From Helicobacter sp. (lineage in GTDB: Bacteria > Campylobacterota > Campylobacteria > Campylobacterales > Helicobacteraceae), in contig JARIAP010000016.1 of assembly GCA_029257755.1 (NCBI GenBank), positions 1 through 8,545 of the forward strand: a DNA stretch of 8,545 nt, in the 5' to 3' direction. Shown in pieces: positions 6,827 through 8,545 of the stretch. A model generated the notes under the pieces. The model was not told where the DNA came from, searched no databases, and was given only the letters and a program-made list of their open reading frames with translations. Position numbers and translations under genes: made by a program. How positions within the stretch are numbered: position 1 is the stretch's first letter; each line of letters opens with the position of its first letter.

Positions 6827-7647
6827 AATATGCATTTTTAGATGAAGAAGCAAAAAAAGAAATTCGTAGAGCTATATTAAAAGCTATTGCAATTCCGGGA
6901 TATTTAGTGTCATTTGCATCAAGAGAAATGCCTATGGCAAAAGGGTGGGGGACAGGCGGATTACAATTAACATTATCATTAATTAATGAATGCGATACAC
7001 TGAAAGTAATTGATCAAGGAAGTGATGAAGGGGTAAATGCAATTAATCTTAAAAGTTTTATACAGGCAACTACAAATACAAAAACAACTACAAATACAAA
7101 AGAAGCCACAATCATACAAACAAGACATAGAATCCCAGAAGAAACACTTGCAGAAAATCAAATACTTGTATTCCAAGTGCCAACACCAGATGTTTTAGAA
7201 ATTGTAGAAGCAGATACAGCAAAAACAAAGCAAATGCATGCATATGAAGATTATTCTAAATTATGGGTGCTTTTATATGAAGATACTTCTGTGCTTGGTG
7301 ATAGTAGGATTGCTAGTCGTTATCCAGTGATTGTAGGCAATCGTTATGCAATGGATCCAAGCCCCATACCTAGATATGATATACCAAAATTAAATAATTC
7401 TAAAGCATTGCAACTTTTTGGTGCAGGTAGAGAAAAAAAGATATATGCTATTCCGCCATTTACAAAAGTAGAACCATTGAAATTTGAAGATAGAGAATTT
7501 AGAGTAGAAGATTTTAGTGGTAAAAAATGCCAAAGATGCGGGAATGAAAATGTATTTTTAGATGTTATCTTAGATACAAAAGGAAATAAGCAATATTTTT
7601 GCAGTGATACTTCATATTGTGATAAAACACTAGAACAAAGGGTGTAA
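6823..7647 (+). CDS. phnJ: C-P lyase catalytic subunit PhnJ, radical SAM
   Basis: A 274-residue enzyme (E. coli 281) that breaks the C-P bond of ribose-1-phosphonate 5-phosphate, giving ribose 1,2-cyclic phosphate 5-phosphate and the free alkane (methane from methylphosphonate). Cysteines at 236, 239, 260 and 266 match the C-terminal cysteine set of E. coli PhnJ; three bind the 4Fe-4S cluster and the last (Cys272 in E. coli) carries the thiyl radical. The glycyl-radical residue Gly32 of E. coli corresponds to Gly26 in AIPGY (23-27). Other hallmarks are REMPMAKGWGTGG, IIQTRHRIPEE, MDPSPIPRYD and LQLFGAGREKKIYAIPPFTKVE. Spacing between the second and third cysteine is 20, one less than I recall for E. 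coli. Residues of about 82-95 include a repeated TTNTK. AAGGA lies 7 nt upstream; the ATG overlaps the phnI stop. Confidence 0.96.
   Translation: MKYAFLDEEAKKEIRRAILKAIAIPGYLVSFASREMPMAKGWGTGGLQLTLSLINECDTLKVIDQGSDEGVNAINLKSFIQATTNTKTTTNTKEATIIQTRHRIPEETLAENQILVFQVPTPDVLEIVEADTAKTKQMHAYEDYSKLWVLLYEDTSVLGDSRIASRYPVIVGNRYAMDPSPIPRYDIPKLNNSKALQLFGAGREKKIYAIPPFTKVEPLKFEDREFRVEDFSGKKCQRCGNENVFLDVILDTKGNKQYFCSDTSYCDKTLEQRV
7067..7101 (+). repeat. Short tandem repeat inside phnJ
   Basis: Two perfect 17-base copies (7067-7083 and 7085-7101) with an 18-base period, encoding TTNTK twice (ATTNTKTTTNTKEA). The segment precedes the conserved IIQTRHRIPE block. By comparison with E. coli PhnJ as I recall it, the total length of this loop is unchanged, so it is a compositional replacement more than a net insertion. 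Confidence 0.8.
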
Positions 7648-7648
7648 A

Positions 7649-8506
7649 ATGGGTTATAAACATACAGAAAACATATTAAAAATTAAGAATTTAAGTAAAA
7701 TATTTGCAAGTCCTAATGGCATATGTAATGAATGTTTATCCCTTAGTGGAGAAAAATATAACTCATCAATTTGTGTGCAATGTGGTAGTGTTGTGGGTGT
7801 TAATAATGTTAATTTAACATTAAAAAAAGGTGAAGTTTTAGGAATTGTTGGTGAGAGTGGTAGCGGTAAAAGCACATTATTACAATTGATTTATCAAGAT
7901 ATAAAAGCAAGTAGCGGTGAAATATATTTAAGTGGCTTTCAAAATGCAAGTAAAAATATTTTACAAGCAAATTTACAAGAATTAAGCCACTTAAGAAATA
8001 AAATAATATCAATGATTTATCAAAACCCAAGATTAGGGTTAAATTATTATTTTAGTGCAGGTGGAAATATTGCTGAAAAAATAATAATGAGTGGGATAAA
8101 AAGATATGAAGAGATACGAAAAAGTGCTTTCTATTTTTTAGATAAAACAGAGATTCCGCAAGAAAGAATAGATAATTATCCCGATACTTTTAGTGGTGGG
8201 CAACAACAAAGAATCCAAATTGCTAAAGCATTAGCGGCAAGTCCAAAATTATTATTACTTGATGAACCAACAACAGGGCTTGATTTATCCGTCCAAGCAA
8301 AGATTTTGGATTTAATAAAAGCATTGCAAAAACAAATAGGATTTTCAATGATTGTTGTAAGTCATGATTTAGGTGTAATAAAGCACTTAACAGATTTATG
8401 TATAGTAATGAAGAATGGGCAAATTGTTGAAAAGGGTTTAAGTGATCAAATATTACAAGATCCACAACATTCTTATACGCAGCTATTAGTATCAAGTATA
8501 TTATAG
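7649..8506 (+). CDS. phnK: C-P lyase ABC-type ATPase PhnK, Cys4 insertion
   Basis: A 285-residue ABC ATPase that in E. coli binds the PhnGHIJ core complex at PhnJ and is needed for C-P lyase activity in the cell; it is not a transporter subunit. Walker A is GESGSGKST (68-76), the Q-loop is MIYQNPR (122-128), the signature is FSGGQQQR (181-188), Walker B is LLLLDEPT (201-208) with the D-loop TGLD (209-212), and the switch is SHD (238-240). SAGGNIAEK (136-144), EIPQERIDNYP and the ending DPQHSYTQLLVSSIL are PhnK hallmarks. It is about 33 residues longer than E. coli PhnK, mostly from residues 25-50. That segment carries CNEC (26-29) and CVQC (42-45), a zinc-ribbon-like pair. AAAGGG lies 6 nt upstream, and the gene starts one base after phnJ ends. 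Confidence 0.94.
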   Translation: MGYKHTENILKIKNLSKIFASPNGICNECLSLSGEKYNSSICVQCGSVVGVNNVNLTLKKGEVLGIVGESGSGKSTLLQLIYQDIKASSGEIYLSGFQNASKNILQANLQELSHLRNKIISMIYQNPRLGLNYYFSAGGNIAEKIIMSGIKRYEEIRKSAFYFLDKTEIPQERIDNYPDTFSGGQQQRIQIAKALAASPKLLLLDEPTTGLDLSVQAKILDLIKALQKQIGFSMIVVSHDLGVIKHLTDLCIVMKNGQIVEKGLSDQILQDPQHSYTQLLVSSIL

Positions 8507-8515
8507 GAGATAAAA

Positions 8516-8545
8516 ATGGTTTTAGAAGTAAAAAACTTAAGTAAA
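8516..8545 (+). CDS. phnL: Start of PhnL-like ATPase gene, cut by window edge
   Basis: Only ten codons are visible (MVLEVKNLSK). They match the usual opening of an ABC ATPase and resemble the E. coli PhnL start (MINVQNVSK). GGAG lies 6 nt before the ATG, and the gene starts 9 nt after the phnK stop. Position directly after phnK makes PhnL, a second ABC-type ATPase needed with PhnGHI for the ATP-phosphonate reaction, the most likely product. The sequence itself is too short to prove it. Confidence 0.75.
   Translation, partial: MVLEVKNLSK

Noticed and set aside
7809..8495. Minus-strand ORFs within phnK
   Set aside because: Shadows of the strongly conserved ABC ATPase frame; no independent support.
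1..8545. CRISPR array, insertion sequence ends, tRNA or rRNA genes
   Set aside because: No regularly spaced direct repeats, no transposase ORF, and no RNA-gene signatures were found by eye.

Overview
The window is very AT-rich, roughly 70% A+T by eye. It uses standard stop codons (TGA ends phnC and phnI) and clear AGGAG-type ribosome binding sites. Base composition, codon habits and the style of the decayed repeat protein at the left edge suggest a host-associated Campylobacterota (epsilonproteobacterial) genome, perhaps Helicobacter-like. This placement is an inference; no rRNA or other marker gene is present.

Left part (1-1160, minus strand): a decayed gene running off the left edge. Read on the minus strand it gives a recognisable repeat protein interrupted by three in-frame TAG codons and two apparent frameshifts. 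Two diverged copies of one domain of roughly 110 residues are joined by a near-identical linker. The long plus-strand ORF over 13-402 is a shadow of this gene.

Middle (1161-2236): a small plus-strand gene for a vicinal-oxygen-chelate (glyoxalase/bleomycin-resistance/dioxygenase superfamily) protein, with an extended -10 promoter and a strong ribosome binding site. About 490 bases of gene-free AT-rich DNA follow. They hold a few small inverted repeats and a candidate promoter for the operon to the right.

Right part (2237-8545, plus strand): a tightly packed C-P lyase (phosphonate utilisation) operon in the order phnC-phnD-phnE-phnG-phnH-phnI-phnJ-phnK-phnL, with phnL cut by the window edge. 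Gaps are at most 10 nt, or the genes overlap at TAATG or ATGA junctions, so one transcript with translational coupling is expected. PhnCDE is the ABC importer for phosphonates. PhnG, PhnH and PhnI (with PhnL) attach phosphonate to the ribose C1 of ATP and release adenine. PhnJ is the radical-SAM enzyme that breaks the C-P bond, and PhnK is the ABC-type ATPase that docks on the core complex. PhnM, the pyrophosphohydrolase needed before PhnJ, and PhnP are not in view and would be expected downstream. The phnF repressor gene found between phnE and phnG in E. coli is absent here.

The system is a known one. Its noteworthy points are its presence in what looks like a Campylobacterota genome, a four-cysteine zinc-ribbon-like insertion in PhnK, a short tandem repeat inside phnJ, and the amber-riddled toxin-like repeat pseudogene nearby.
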